A stretch of 64,000 nt of DNA from Eurosta solidaginis (GCF_040869045.1 NC_090323.1:174428083-174492082); one strand, 5' to 3'. Positions 19,989 to 31,764 are shown, counted from the stretch's first letter. The notes: generated from the letters alone by a model not told the origin. Translations and numbers: made by a program.

Positions 19989-21239
19989 TAAAACAAAATT
20001 TATGAAACTTTTTGATACCAGATTATATCTTTTATATTTTTAAATTAAATAATTTATTTTTTTAAAGACTTAATTTTCAACAATATTTTCATTCTCTAAA
20101 CAATTATTAATTTAAAAACTAAAATAACACGATTTCAAAAATTTTGTTTGCTTTAAAAAAAGTACCTTTTCTAATTTTTTTGTTAAACCATTATTATACA
20201 AGCAAGACATCAAAAGTTATCTTATTTCAATACGCATTATTGATGGCATCACTAAAAATATAAAAATGTTATTAAATTTTTTCAAAACTACAGTAATATT
20301 AAGTATTTTTTAGTTGTGTAAACTTCTTCTCCAGTTTTTACTATCTATAGTTTATATACGAAATTTAAAAAAAAAAAAAAAAAATTGGACATACAAATTC
20401 GAAATAAAACAATAACCACAGACCACTACAGAACAAAGAAATAACTTTAAACTTCAGAAATCAAACATATTTCTACAATTTTAAAAAATCTCTAAAGATT
20501 TCTTAAGATAAATTTTAACAACAAAACTCAAGAATATACTTATTAACATAACACGAATCAATAAAAATTTCATATCACCCTCAAAAAAATAAAGGAATCA
20601 ACTTTTCATTCTTTATCAACAACTTGGACATACATTATGCAGAGTACAATTATATATTGAACATATATTCCGCATAATACAAGTTTTTAATTTTTGAATG
20701 ATTGTGCACACAAAGTTCCCATCTACTATCATTCACCCTCATTCTAGGTTCTTCAAACGCATCATTATAATTTACAATATTTTCACAAACAGCTATGAAG
20801 AGATTTTTAACCTCGACAAAATATTATAGCAGTAACACAACCTAATAATATACATAAAATGTTAATACAATAAATAATAACAAAATCTAAGATATCAAGT
20901 ACATCGAATCATCAAAAAATTGGATACTTACATCAATACCAACATAAATTTTGGCCGCAATTAACACAAAAATACATTTCTAAATTTTATATAATATATA
21001 CAACAAAAAACTATAATTATTTTTAATTACAACACTTACACAAAACTTATAGTAATCAATACACAATATAAATTAACATTAAAATTAAAAACAACTATAT
21101 ATTCGTTTCACTGGAGGGGGAGTATATGTAGGGTTTATATTATTCTTAAATTTTACTTGTTAATTTTGTACTTTATAAATTTGAATATAAATTTTTTTTA
21201 TCGTATAAACTTTTGTTCAAGAAAAATTGTAAATACTTC
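19989..21239. other. AT-rich block between two LINE segments
   Basis: About 1.25 kb, very A-rich on this strand, with no open frame or recognised gene. Near its right edge is GGAGGGGGAG followed by TATATGTAGGG, which looks like a polypurine tract before an LTR. The block may be a decayed retroelement inserted in or replacing LINE sequence. This is a suggestion only. Confidence 0.4.
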
Positions 21240-22480
21240 AAAAATAATTAGTTAGTTGATTCCATGATTCCAGCGAGTTAGGATTCTTATGCTCGGGACT
21301 TCTTTTTCTGAGTCGCATATAAATTTTGCCTGTATCAAAGGACATTTTTCCAAGCTGCGTGTACAATATATCCTCCGCCTGCTTGTTTATTTGGAAGATG
21401 TAGAACTGACATTCCTCCGTAGGCCGAGAGTACCTTCCAATCCTGTGTCGGTATGTTCGGATTCTGATTCTGCAAAAGTCGCAGTGTATCCTCCGACTAC
21501 ATCACGCATGGTATCCATAACTTAAATTTTGGTACCGTGGGGATTTGCGCTTTATCCACCACCCCAAACCGCGCGTTCTTGCCTTGCCTTTGGAGGTTTG
21601 GAACCACTTGCTCCAGCCACTGCAAGCTCGCGATGTTGTCGCACGCTATTATCTTCACGCCATCCTCCCGAATCAAAGATTTGAAGGGGCTTAGTTGGTT
21701 GTTCTCGCAACATCTTAAGCATTATGCTAATACGTTCCCTTTCTACAGATCTCCACCTTTCAGTAGTCATCTGTACGAAAGGACTGCTACGATCAACCAG
21801 CGCCACAGTCAGTGATTGCTGTGCCACATCACTCATATTCTCGGGAAAAGTCGGAGTCTTAGTGTTAACTCCCTTTGGCACCCCCGAGAAAGCCGGAGTC
21901 TTAGCTTTAATTCCCTTTAGCATCTACGAGAAAGCCGGAGTCTTAACGTTATCTCCCTTTGGCTTATCTCCTACTTCTGTAGTTGGAACTTCCCTCTGAC
22001 TCGCGGCTTTCGAGGTAGTTGCTACCTCGCTATTGGGCCCCTCTGTCTTACAGCTTTGCGCCTACTTGTCTTGTCTATGCGACTGCCCTGCCTCGCGGAT
22101 CTGGGACTGGGTCTTTTCTCCCTCTTGAAAGCAGGCTTGTCGCGTTCCGCCGAACGTTGCCTCTTCATTCTGCCATTTGACGCTTCTGCCTCCTCGTACC
22201 GGTTGCAGAAACGATGGTTTCTAACACCAAACCTTTTGAACTGCCTTCGACCTACTTCTACCGTCTCATGGGCCCATTCCAAGCGCTCGATCTCCACTTC
22301 TGTTGGGTCGACCACTGCTCCCAGGCGGTGGACAATTCTTAGTGCTGTACGGTACTGCGAGAGAGCTCTTTTACTTCCTCTGCTCCGTACTCTTCTCCAC
22401 TCTTCTACTCCGTTTTCATTTGTGTGCTTTTCCAACACGGAGTTCATTGAATGAGCACTACTCTCGCTCCCCGAGTCCGA
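21240..22480 (-). pseudogene. LINE ORF1 (gag-like, DUF4780-type) relic
   Basis: The minus strand reads MNSVLEKHTNENGVEEWRRV..., Arg-rich (RQRSAERDKPAFKREKRPSP), then KTPAFS-type repeats. It continues with LTVALVDRSSPFVQMTTERW and IMLKMLREQP...FDSGGWRED, the pattern I associate with the DUF4780 region of LINE ORF1 proteins. Main open parts are 22447-22022 and 21923-21552, with stops between. Downstream (toward 21240) the frame decays. The neighbouring minus-strand RNase H LINE end at 19.0-20.0 kb could be the same element with its middle lost. Confidence 0.65.
21841..21967 (-). repeat. 42-bp tandem repeat in LINE ORF1
   Basis: Three units of 42 bases encode KTPAFS-x-KG-type 14-residue blocks (KTPTFPE, KTPAFSGVPKGVNT, KTPAFS-stop). 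One unit carries an in-frame stop. Confidence 0.65.
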
Positions 22481-22936
22481 CGCAACGCTTAATGCGTATT
22501 CGTCGTCCTTGGCTTGCGACTCAGTCCTCCTCTTATCATCCTCCTTATTACAATTTGGTTATGAGTCGTTCATCTTGGTGGTACGACCATCTGCCCGACA
22601 AGGTGGGCTCAGCGGTCCAGTATTATATACGGGGAAAGAACCGTCAGCCACAGCAGTGCCCCTTGCTGTGGTAAGGCATCAATATTTCCCGAGGTGGCCC
22701 GGTATCGGGAAGGCTCCGTTCGAATACAGCCGAATTTATCCCCTGGCTGCAAATCGTCCAATAGGCACGGTCCGCATAACACCCTGGATTAGGGGGGTTG
22801 GCAGTTCTTGGTCACCGACATCCCGCGCCCTCCTATGAGGCGAAACGGCGTAGATGTCAGTCCTAAAGAGTTCCGCCTCATAGTCGGGCGCTATGGGGAT
22901 CGGCTAAGCCCTCACACCAACGACAAGGTGCCTACC
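22481..22936 (-). other. Probable LINE untranslated region, GC-rich
   Basis: It lies between the C-terminal end of one minus-strand LINE and the ORF1 start of the next. It contains a hairpin CCTATGAGGCGAAAC / GTTCCGCCTCATAG near 22832-22880. I cannot tell which LINE it belongs to. Confidence 0.45.
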
Positions 22937-23544
22937 CTAGTGAGGGGCCCCACGTCTTAAGATTGCGTCACACTCCAGGAGGATATGGTCCGCCGTCTCC
23001 GCCGATCGATCACAAAACCGACATGTGTTGTTCGATATTATACCCAGCTTTTGCATGTGACTGTTCAGTTTACAGTGTCCTGTAAGAATAGCCGTTAGGA
23101 TTCTTAGGTTATCTTTCGAGAGACCTATTAATGCCCTATATCGAGTTGTGCTGTAACCCCCTATCAGTAACTTAGATTGTCGCCGGCCTGGCATATTGCG
23201 CCAGTTTTCTTCCTTATTTTCCCTTTCTTCTACTAAAAGATGCCCCCTAATTTCCTGCGGGCCTGCTGGCAGGAACGGCTCGGGACCAATAGGTCGTGTC
23301 GTTGCAGCCTCTCTGGCCAGGCTGTCCGCCTGCTCGTTACTCTCAACTCACCTGTGGCCAGGAACCCAGGCCAGCAGTAGTTGGTTGTTTGCGCCTAGTT
23401 GATTTAGCTTTTCAACGCACTCAAGGACCAGTGCTGATTTTATTTCAAACGCTGAGATTGCCTTGAGGGCGGCCTGAGTGTCACTGAGTATGGCAAGTGT
23501 TTCATTGGAGTATTCGCGCTGAATGTTCAGGTCAGCGCACTGGA

Positions 23545-23946
23545 TTATGACGAATATTTCCGCTTAAAAATGCTCGGGTATGCTCCAAGGGGTGTTGATA
23601 TCTTGGCTCTGGGTCCAACGACTCCAGCTCCAATCGCCTCTGGTGTCTCCGAGCTATCGGTATACCATACTATTCTATTTAGCTGCTGAATGCTTTCAAT
23701 TCTACTTTCCTCCCATGTACACTTGTCTCCCAGTTCTACTTTATACCTTTTCCCAAAGACTATCTGCCTGAGGATATCATCCCTCGGAAGTTGAGAGATT
23801 GGGATCTTCTCTCTCAATTCCTCCATGTTAAGGGACGATATGACTTTACCTTTGCCGGAGCCCTCCTTTACGATATTCAGGAGCGTTCGCTTGGCTGACT
23901 GCTCTATCGATATATGCAGCGGGGTTAGATCGAAGATAGCTTCCAC
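23545..23946 (-). pseudogene. LINE RNase H segment
   Basis: The minus strand contains RIVWYTDSSETPEAIGAGVV, the first RNase H strand with its catalytic Asp, after a connector region (HISIEQSAKRTLLNI). It ends at a stop inside IFKRKYSS, where related copies read QAE. Confidence 0.7.
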
Positions 23947-24552
23947 CGCTGTTGTAGCTCATGTGCGCACAGGTCTCGTGATGCACACGCATGCCAGTCG
24001 CTGAAGTTTTGTCAGTGCTTGCCTCGTCGTCGCCCGAGTTGTTCTCGATGACCAGGCTATCGAGCCATATGTTATCATAGCTTTTACTATCATGGTATAT
24101 ATCCATCTTAGCACATGTGGGCTACAGCCCCATGATTTCCCTGTTAGGCGTTTGCATACCATGATGGACCCCCAAGTATTTCACAGCGGTTCCATTATCT
24201 AGTGCCACACCATCTATTGTTAGTGCTCTCAGGGCTGGTAGGACCCTTCTTCTAGTGAAGGCGATGATGGTTGTCTTATATGGGTTGATATTAAGCCCCA
24301 CACTGGTGCACCATCCCCTTGTAATGTTCAATTCTCTTTGTATTATGTCACAGAGCGTGCTCTCAATATCGTCAGCATATCGTTGTTATCTTATGCCACT
24401 GTTTGATAGCTCTTGCAGGAGTTCATCCACTACTAGGCTCCACAGAAGGGGTGACAGGACACCTCCTTGGGGCTCCCCTTCGTGGTATTAACCTTAACTG
24501 TGCTGTTGCGTATTTGCGTTTCAGCGATTCTTGTACGGAGTAGATTGCCAAT

Positions 24553-24909
24553 CTATCTCTGGATAGGCATCTGAATTTCTCTTCTCTGCAGTGCTATGTT
24601 TACGCTTTCATGAGATGTGTTGTCAAAGGCACCCTCGATATCAAGGAAAGCGCAAAGCACTATTTCCTCTGTTTCGAACGCGCTCTGTATTTCAGATATT
24701 AATTGGTACAGAGCTGTGTCCGTGGACCTACCCGCTCTGTAGGCATGCTGGCTATGATGTAGAGGCCAGCTCTTGAGGGCGGTCGATCTGATTTCTTGGT
24801 CTATTATCTTTTCCATTGCCTTCAAGACAAAGGAGGTTAGACTTATTGGTCTGAAGGACTTTGCTTTCGAATAGTACTTTTTACCTACTTTTGCTCTTCT
24901 CCACATCAT
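24553..24909 (-). pseudogene. LINE reverse transcriptase core segment
   Basis: This open segment contains KAKSFRPISLTSFVLKAMEK, HAYRAGRSTDTALYQL and CAFLDIEGAFDNTSHESV, the fingers and the palm motif with its first catalytic Asp. The second palm motif with the YADD box continues in another frame near 24370. The copy is therefore frameshifted and dead. Confidence 0.75.
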
Positions 24910-25907
24910 GGATATGTATCCCAGGCCAGGCTAGCCCTCATGATCCTGGCAAGATGTGGAATAATCTGTGTCCCTAGCTGCATTAGCGCGGGTAGATGCC
25001 ATCCACCCCCGGAGATTTGTATTTCTCAAAGGATTCCACTGCCCATCTGCTATATATCATTATCTGATTTGCCCTATCCACCCTACACTCTTGTACCCCT
25101 GAGGGCGCCCGAGTAGCTCTGCTGTCTTGGTGCTGCTGCAGTGGGTTTTCCAGTCGCCCCGGCCAAATTCTCCCTGCGCATGGTTGCAGTGTTCTGCGGA
25201 GCATAGGCCCGTTTCCTCTTGGAACTAGGAGTTTACTCTGGCGTAATCTGCCTGATCCTACGCTTTTCAGCGGGAGTGGCTGTATGCTGGCCAGCTGCCC
25301 GCCTCTGTTTCTTCGTTCGGCGGTCGCTGTTCTCGTGCTCGTGGGCGGGTTTATGCCTGTGCCCGTCTGCCCTGGATCTTGCCTCCCTGGGCGACAGGCC
25401 CTCCTCGAGGTATCGGAGATACCATTTTACACCAGACCCACTTAGTCCAAGGCGCCATTTAGAGGTAAGCGATCCTGGTCTGCCCGGTGGTGGTAGTGCA
25501 GGTTGCCTGCTTCAATTATGCCTTCTGTTGAGCCGCTTCCACTCTTCCGGGTTCCTCTCACTTTTGTTCCCTTTCTGTGAGCTATCGCAGCTGCCTGGTG
25601 GCTGCTTCCAGACTCATGCTTCGATGGTGAGCGCCTGGATTTACTCGTCCCTCTACAGGACGTGCTAGGGTGGCTGTTGTCCCTTACGCTCATGCGTGTA
25701 GAGGTACCGGTGTAGAGGTATCTCCGTTTGGATATTATACCTCTTTCCTCGGCGGCCGGTTTCATTGTTTTCTCCGCGGCCTCGCGATGCGCATTGGTGG
25801 TACTGGGCCCTCCATGGTTCCCGGGTTTCTTACTCGACTCTTCTTGCTCTCCTTTCTTATTTTGCCCGCGCTGCTCACCAGTGGCCGAGATGCCGCTGGG
25901 GATCGCG

Positions 25908-25985
25908 GGTAAACATCTTGATTGATTGTGGCGATGTTACTGGAATGCATACGCTTGTACTAAACGCATCTATATGAACAATGTC
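25908..25985 (+). repeat. Tail fragment of dispersed repeat R
   Basis: AACATCTTGATTGATTGTGG and CGATGTTACTGGAATGCATA continue the block seen at 28095-28125, and its end recurs near 38790-38820 (GGTGATGTTACTGGAATTTA). Confidence 0.5.
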
Positions 25986-25989
25986 AATG

Positions 25990-26145
25990 TGCCAAGACCT
26001 TTTCCCTCAACACACAAGACTAACAAAGATTTGCGTTACCCTCCATTCTATTCGCCTAACACCAACACACAGATTTTGACTATGAGGACATGTATGTTGT
26101 TGCTGTAGAGATAAAACAACCATGCTATATAGTTTGGCAGCTCAA
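25990..26145 (+). repeat. Right-end fragment of MITE family P
   Basis: CTCCATTCTATTCGCCTAAC and TGTTGTTGCTGTAGAGATAA then ACCATGCTATATAGTT match the right part of 56.9-57.2 kb. Confidence 0.55.
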
Positions 26146-26624
26146 GATTCGGTTTATCAGTGCCACTTCGGCCCTTTCAGCCGAGATGAGCAGCAAAATT
26201 ATATGTTATAGAACAAAGTCGAAAGGTTAAACTCTATCCAACCCTGGCACTTTGGCCGCTAAAGTTGATATAACCGGCACAATTTTAGGTTATCGAACAA
26301 AGTGGCAAGGTTAAACTTTAGTAAATTTCAACTGAAGTTTAAACTTGCACTTAAAATAGAGGTTATGTATCCAATTGAGTGGAAAGCAGTACATGAAGGC
26401 AGTCGAATGGAAGAATAGACAGAAGGAAGAAGTTACATTGCATCAATATTACAAACAATTGTTAAAATATAACTAAATACTTGAATATAGGCAAATTTTT
26501 TCTCTTTATTACTGCATATACGGTGTTATAAATGTTACATAATCCAAAGCTGGTAAGTTTATGTCTGCTTAATATTCAACTTGAATTTTCTTTCGTAATA
26601 TAGAGTAGAGTAATAGCTCCGTCA
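26146..26624. other. No recognisable gene
   Basis: Contains a local near-duplication: AGGTTAAACT with GCAC(T)TTGGCC-type words at 26225-26320. Nothing coding. Confidence 0.4.
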
Positions 26625-26655
26625 CATAAGCAGTTTTTCATATAGATGAGTTTAA

Positions 26656-26990
26656 CACCGTGGTGCGATGGTAGCGTGCTCCGCCTACCACACCGAATGC
26701 CCTCGGTTCACACCCCGGGCAAAACAACATCAAAATTTTAGAAATAAGGTTTTTCAATTAGTAGAAAATTGTTCTAAGCGGGGTCGCCCGTCGGCAGTGT
26801 TTGGCAAGCACTCCGAGTGTATTTCTGCCATGAAAAGCTCTCAGTGAAACCTCATCTGCCTCGCAGATGCCGTTCGGAGTCGGCATAAAACAAGTAGGTC
26901 CCGTCCCGCCAATTTGTAGGAAAATTAAAAAAGGAGCACGACGTAAATTGGAAGAGAAGCTCGGCCTAAAATCTACATACATTTATTTTT
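26656..26990 (+). mobile_element. tRNA-derived SINE inside repeat R
   Basis: The head is CCGTGGTGCGATGGTAGCGT with TCCGCCTACCACACCGA and a B-box-like GGTTCACACCC. The body has CTAAGCGGGGTCGCCCGTCG and CGTTCGGAGTCGGCATAAA. The tail is truncated after CTCGGCCTAAAATCTACAT. Copy 1 of repeat R lacks it. Confidence 0.8.
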
Positions 26991-27249
26991 TATTTTATGC
27001 ATTATGAGTAGATTGCACGTATTTTGAAGGAGATTACGGTAGATTGAACGACACAGGCGCCATCTGACTTGAAAAAGTAGCCAACTTGAAAATTTTGTTG
27101 CAAGCAAAGCATAAGAAAAATTTGACATTTGTTTTGGCTAAGAGTGCTGCCACACTTTGCAAGTGTAATTATTTTTCACACTCGTTGGTAACTTTTCTAT
27201 TATTTTTCGCAATTAAAAACTGCAATATAACAATCGAATACGACACAAA

Positions 27250-27253
27250 ATAT
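27250..27253 (+). repeat. Target duplication ATAT, left of solo LTR
   Basis: Repeated at 27960-27963; single in the empty copy at 18810-18813. Confidence 0.85.
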
Positions 27254-27959
27254 TGTAACGAATTTTACTTGCAAATCCTCTTATTTGCAATCCTCTGCTA
27301 AGTTCGAATCACTAAACTGTTGAATAAATAACTCCAATATTGAATAATGTAAAAATGGCCTTTATTAAAGTACTTCACAATGACACTTATACTTTGCTAC
27401 TCGCTGGCTTAATAACCAATTTGATTGATAACTCAAATTGAACTCTACTATTGGCCGCCAGATCGCGTGCTTAATCAATAACTGATTGATTGCTCAACTC
27501 AAACTGAATTACTTCTTACTCGCCTGCCCCGCTTTTATAGTTTACGCTGCATACTTCTAGGCTCTTCGATTTCCAGAAGTTACAAGTTAGTTCGGCTACA
27601 AAATCGCCAGCCACAACTACGTGCACAAATTATTGCTCTCTCTTGTGACAACTCAGATAAGATATATGCATGCGTTTGTGCATTGCCGCTCCGCTGCTCG
27701 TATACGTACATATGTGTAGACGCAATTATTTATTCGTTTATGTAGATACATAATGATTGAATTATTTATGTGAATGTTTGTAGTTTACAGTCTCTCGCGC
27801 ATACATAGGCGTATAAGTAAATGCATCTGTGTGTGACATCTCTCTGGACTGCCTTATATATGTGTATACTTGATTTGATTATTAACGTAAATACTGCTTG
27901 GCATGGCCTTAGCATCGCCTTAGTGATGGGATAAGTTAGTGATGCTAATATCCGTGACA
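27254..27959 (-). mobile_element. Solo gypsy LTR
   Basis: The minus strand begins TGTCACGGATATTAGCATCA and ends ATTCGTTACA (plus strand TGTAACGAAT...TCCGTGACA). It is about 706 bp and belongs to the subfamily of element C (CATCACTAAG..., CGCGCGAGAGACTGTAAAC). It is flanked by ATAT on both sides. It is the product of LTR-LTR recombination. Confidence 0.9.
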
Positions 27960-27963
27960 ATAT
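27960..27963 (+). repeat. Target duplication ATAT, right of solo LTR
   Basis: Matches 27250-27253. Confidence 0.85.
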
Positions 27964-28334
27964 GTTAGCAAGTAGTTTTGGTATATAGGGAGAATGTTTG
28001 AAACAGTGCTTTGCGAAATCTTGTATGTGAATTGGAAAGGCGAAATAAACTTCAATTGCCAAGTCTGAAGCTCCTTCATATTTATAAACGCAATATCTTG
28101 GTTGATTGTGGCGATCATAGATGAATGGATTTGCGACTCTGTTTCGAGAGAGCGCTGTCAAAATGCACATTTTTGTCAATGATACCACGCCAAACAAAAA
28201 TGAATAGATCTGAATATGGGATTTTTTACATACATTTCGGCGATTTTATAGTTTCAATCATTTAATAAAATGAGAGTTGAAAAATGTTCATTTCTTTAAA
28301 CTTACTTTACAATAATACGACTAGCTAGACTTAA

Positions 28335-28338
28335 ATAT
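28335..28338 (+). repeat. Target duplication ATAT, left of element B
   Basis: Repeated at 36835-36838. Confidence 0.85.
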
Positions 28339-28917
28339 TGTTACGAATATTTGCAACACTAAAGGGGACTGTCATCACTAAGCCGATGCTAAACAGTGAT
28401 GATGCACTGAGTGCATGATACATCCATAAATCAATCATTATGTATCTACATAAACGAATCAATAATTATGCCTACACATATGTACGTATACGCAGCGGAG
28501 AAGCAACGCACAAACACGTGCATATATCTTATCTGAGGTGCTCACAAGAGAGGGCAATAATTTGTGCAAGTATTACTCACGCACATATGAGAAGCTATAA
28601 ACGTAGTTGTGGCTGTTGATTTTGTAGCTGATAACTAACTAGTAAGTTCTGGAATGGTAAAGCCTAGAAGTATGCAACGAGAAATCAAAAAGTATAAAAG
28701 GCCGCGACAGTAGAGGCGCGAGAGTTTAGTTTCATTTAAGCTATCAATCAGTTGAGTTAAGCAAGCTATCAGTAAGCGAAGTATAAGTGTTATTGTGAAG
28801 TACTTTAATAAAGGCCATTTTTGCATTATTGAAGATTGGAGTTATTTATTCAACAGTTTAGTGATTGCAACTTCGCAGAAGGTTGCAAATAAGAGGATTT
28901 GCAGTAAATTCGTTACA
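28339..28917 (+). repeat. 5' LTR of element B
   Basis: Starts TGTTACGAAT and ends ATTCGTTACA, a perfect 10-base inverse. It contains TATAAAA at 28693 and AATAAA near 28806. The 3' LTR lacks about 40 bases of its left third. Confidence 0.85.
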
Positions 28918-28919
28918 AT

Positions 28920-28937
28920 TGGTGTGAGAAGAGGAAT
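28920..28937 (+). promoter_or_regulatory. Primer binding site of element B
   Basis: TGGTGTGAGAAGAGGAAT, two bases after the LTR. Element C has TGGTGTCAGAAGTGGGAT at the same place, which I take to be complementary to a tRNA-Leu 3' end. Copy B has about three changes. Confidence 0.65.
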
Positions 28938-28968
28938 TGTTGAATAAATTCCAGAGGACAAAGAGGAC

Positions 28969-30286
28969 ATGGCAAAGTTCAGTGAATTGAAGATCCAGCA
29001 ACTGAAGAAGGAGTTGGAGAGCCGTGGATTGAATACAACCGGCATTAAACTCGAACTTCAGGCACGACTACGAGAGGCAATGGAAGCAGAAGGAATTAAC
29101 GTGGAAGAGTATGTCTTTCATTGAGACAACAACAAAAATTGAAGAGAAAAACGAAACATCGCAGACAGTTACGAGCACAGACTTGAACATGATATTGGCT
29201 GCAATAACTGCTCAAACATCGACAGTGGCATCTCAGCTGGAATCGCAGCAGACACGTTTAACATCCAAGATGGAGGCACAGGATGCACGCATTTCAGAAA
29301 TGTCGCAAATGTCATCTCAACTGGCATCGCAAGAGACACGCATAACATCCAAGATGGAAAAACAATTAGAATCGCAGGAGAACCGTATAACAGCGAAGAT
29401 TGAATCACAGGAGACACGTATCTCAGAAATGTCGTCAGAAATAACATCTAAAATTGAAACACAAGAGACACGTATATCAGAAATGTCGACACAAATTTCA
29501 GCACAGGTATCATCACAGATCTCTGCACAACTAGAATCACGTATGGAAGAGAAACTAACGCAGTTTCAGGAAGGGTTCAGTGGTCGACAAGATAAAATGG
29601 AGGCCGAGATAGATGCTTTAAAAGATCGTATTCATGAGTTACAATTGAACCGTCCAATAACGTCAACGTCTACTCTGAATGTAAAATCCCCAACGTTTGA
29701 TGGTTCTGTTCCTTTCCAGGTATTTAAGCTCCAATTTGAGAAGACGTAGCCAGCGAACAACTGGAATGCTGAGACTTTGCAGGAGTTTGCCTCGGATGTT
29801 GAAAGATTGACTCATCTCGCAAATGCGGACGCACCCGTGGAATACACCAAGAGTGTAAAAATCCACAGTTTTATAAATATCATACGGGACGTGGAAATGA
29901 AGCGAGCTACATACGCAAACCCAAAGCTGACATTTGCTGAAAAGGTATCACATGCATCGACTCAGGAAACTGCCTCCCTATTGAGTAAACCAGCATATAC
30001 GGCTCACCGTGTGGAAGTAGAAAGACCAGAGTGGGTAGACACAATTTTGGAAGCTTTGAAGGGTACGCAGCAGAAGAATAATGATGCAGTCAAATGCTTT
30101 AAGTGCGGAAAGCCAGGGCACATTGCGTGTTATTGCAACACGAACCCTAACAGTTCCAGCAATGTGGGTGGTCGTAAACGCAGAGCTGAAGGAGATGAAC
30201 AGACCTCCAAGACCAATCAATCGTTAAACCAAAGCGAGTCAGCAGCAAGGGGCGACAGCTGGCTCCCTCAATTGCATGCCCCATAA
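28969..30286 (+). pseudogene. gag of element B
   Basis: It begins MAKFSELKIQQLKKELESRG, a SAP-like helix pair. A TGA after EEYVFH (29122-29124) interrupts it. The next open part (29111-29749) is a coiled coil built of repeated MSSQ-ESQETRIS heptads. A TAG at 29747 and a deletion of about 190 bases relative to element C follow. The last part (29777-30286) carries the CCHC knuckle CFKCGKPGHIACYC. This gag type is a capsid/nucleocapsid precursor that packages element RNA. The breaks make it non-functional. Confidence 0.85.
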
Positions 30287-30339
30287 TCTCTATCTCACAA
30301 GTTGGAAGAAGGTCAAACAATCTTACTGTCGGAGGACAT

Positions 30340-31764
30340 GTGGATGGAAAGGAACGTTTACTGACTGTAGATACGGGTGCATCCTATTCCATCATTCGAT
30401 CAGATTTATTCAACAAGAAGATAAGGCCATTGCTTGGAGCAAGATTACGTATAGCCACGGGAGAGGACACCCACGTAATTGGAGAAGTAGCATGTGAAGT
30501 AGCAATTGGGAATGTCACGGTACTACACAATTTTATAGTGGCAGAGATTGTTGATGAAATTATAATTGGAGTGGACTTCTTAATCGACCAAGACATCAAG
30601 ATCGATATGCAAAGCAAGACAATGCGATATAAGAACATGGATGTGCCACTTAATTTCGGCTACGAGAGAGGCTACAGCAGTAAACGAGTGCTGGTGGAAG
30701 AGAGTCAGCAAATACCACCAAAATCCGAAGCAGTCATCTGGGCAAAGGTTGATGGAGATTGTGGCACAAACAAATTGTGGGTTGTAGAAGCAGCAAACAC
30801 ATCACCACTGAATATACTTGCAGGCAAAACCCTGCCTATGACAATAAAAGATGGACGTATTCCGGTAAGAGTACTCAATGAGTTCAAGTCACCACTCAAA
30901 CTGACCAAAGGAGCTATTTTGGGAAGATGCAAAGAGCCTGAAGTAGTTATTAACTGTGAACAGCTCCAGGAATACGTTTCATTTAGTAATAATGATCTTT
31001 CAAATAACATCACGGCATGGACGCAGGGGCTAGAGGAAGCCTATCAGAGTAAGGCAAAACAACTGCTCCTAAAGTACGCGAACATATATGACCAGAATGG
31101 TTCCAAACCAGGCCGCACCAACGTTGTGAAACATCAAATTGACACTGGAGATGCGAGGCCGATCCGTCAACCTCCACGTAGTGTTCCACTGGCGAAGTGG
31201 GAAGTTGTGAGTCAAATCATACAAGAAATGAGCGACAGCGGCGTCATCGAACCATCAGCTAGTCCATGGAGCTCACCGGTGGTACTTGTGAAGAAGGATG
31301 GGAAAATGAGGTTTTGCGTGGACTATCGCAAGTTGAACGACGTCACGAAAAAGGATAGCTACCCATTGCCGAGAATTTACGACACTCTGGACTCGCTCTC
31401 TGGTACGAAATGGTTTTCCACACTGTACTTGAAAAGCGGCTACTGGCAAGTTGAGGTGAAGGAGGAAAATAAAGAGAAAACAGCCTTCAGTGTCGGTGGT
31501 GGTCTTTGGCAATTTACAGTGATGCCTTTTCGACTTTGTAATGCACCAGCTACTTTTGAGACTCATGGACCAGGTACTGAAAGGACTACATTGGAAAACA
31601 TGCTTGGTGTACCTGGACGACATCATCGTATTGGGCAAGAACTTTGATGAACATCTTCAGAACTTCGAGGAAGTTTTCCAGAGAATAGCTGGCGCTGGCC
31701 TGAAGTTAAGTCCCAAAAAGTGTGCGCTGTTTAAAAAGGAAGTAAATTATTTGGGTCACAAGGT
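30340..31764 (+). pseudogene. pol of element B: protease and reverse transcriptase
   Basis: The protease has DTGASYSIIR (about 30370). Reverse transcriptase blocks are VVLVKKDGKMRFCVDYRKLN, FSTLYLKSGYWQVEV and MPFRLCNAPATF, then, in another frame after a 2-base deletion near 31557, CLVYLDDIIVLG and VNYLGHKV. In FSTLYLKSG the usual catalytic Asp is Tyr; copy A still has Asp there. MPFR replaces MPFG. The coding sequence stops being pol at about 31764, where the LINE begins, and the frame runs on into it. Confidence 0.88.

Larger units (their letters stand above)
22937..25907 (-). mobile_element. I/LOA-like LINE, degenerate and internally deleted
   Basis: In minus-strand order it has an ORF1 segment (about 25907-25210, WYLRYLEEGLSPREARSRA) and a reverse transcriptase from about 25204 (SPGVDGIYP; FRPISLTSFVLKAMEKIID; AFLDIEGAFDN; a YADD box near 24370). 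A thumb (VKYLGVHHG), RNase H (WYTDSSETPEAIGAGVV near 23690) and a knuckle (CRFCDRSAETADHILLEC near 23010) follow. Several frameshifts and stops separate the segments. Only about 240 bases lie between ORF1 and reverse transcriptase, so the endonuclease domain and part of ORF1 are deleted. Confidence 0.8.
26625..28115 (+). repeat. Dispersed repeat R, copy 2, interrupted twice
   Basis: The same repeat as 18531-18962. It is filled by a SINE (26656-26990) and a solo gypsy LTR (27254-27959). After removing the LTR and one ATAT, the flanks join exactly as in copy 1 (GACACAAAATATGTTAGCAA). Confidence 0.85.

Noticed and set aside
21289..22838. Plus-strand frames across 21.3-22.8 kb
   Set aside because: They are antisense shadows of the minus-strand LINE ORF1 and its flank.
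26656..26730. tRNA-Gly gene
   Set aside because: Only the SINE head resembles a tRNA; acceptor pairing is absent.
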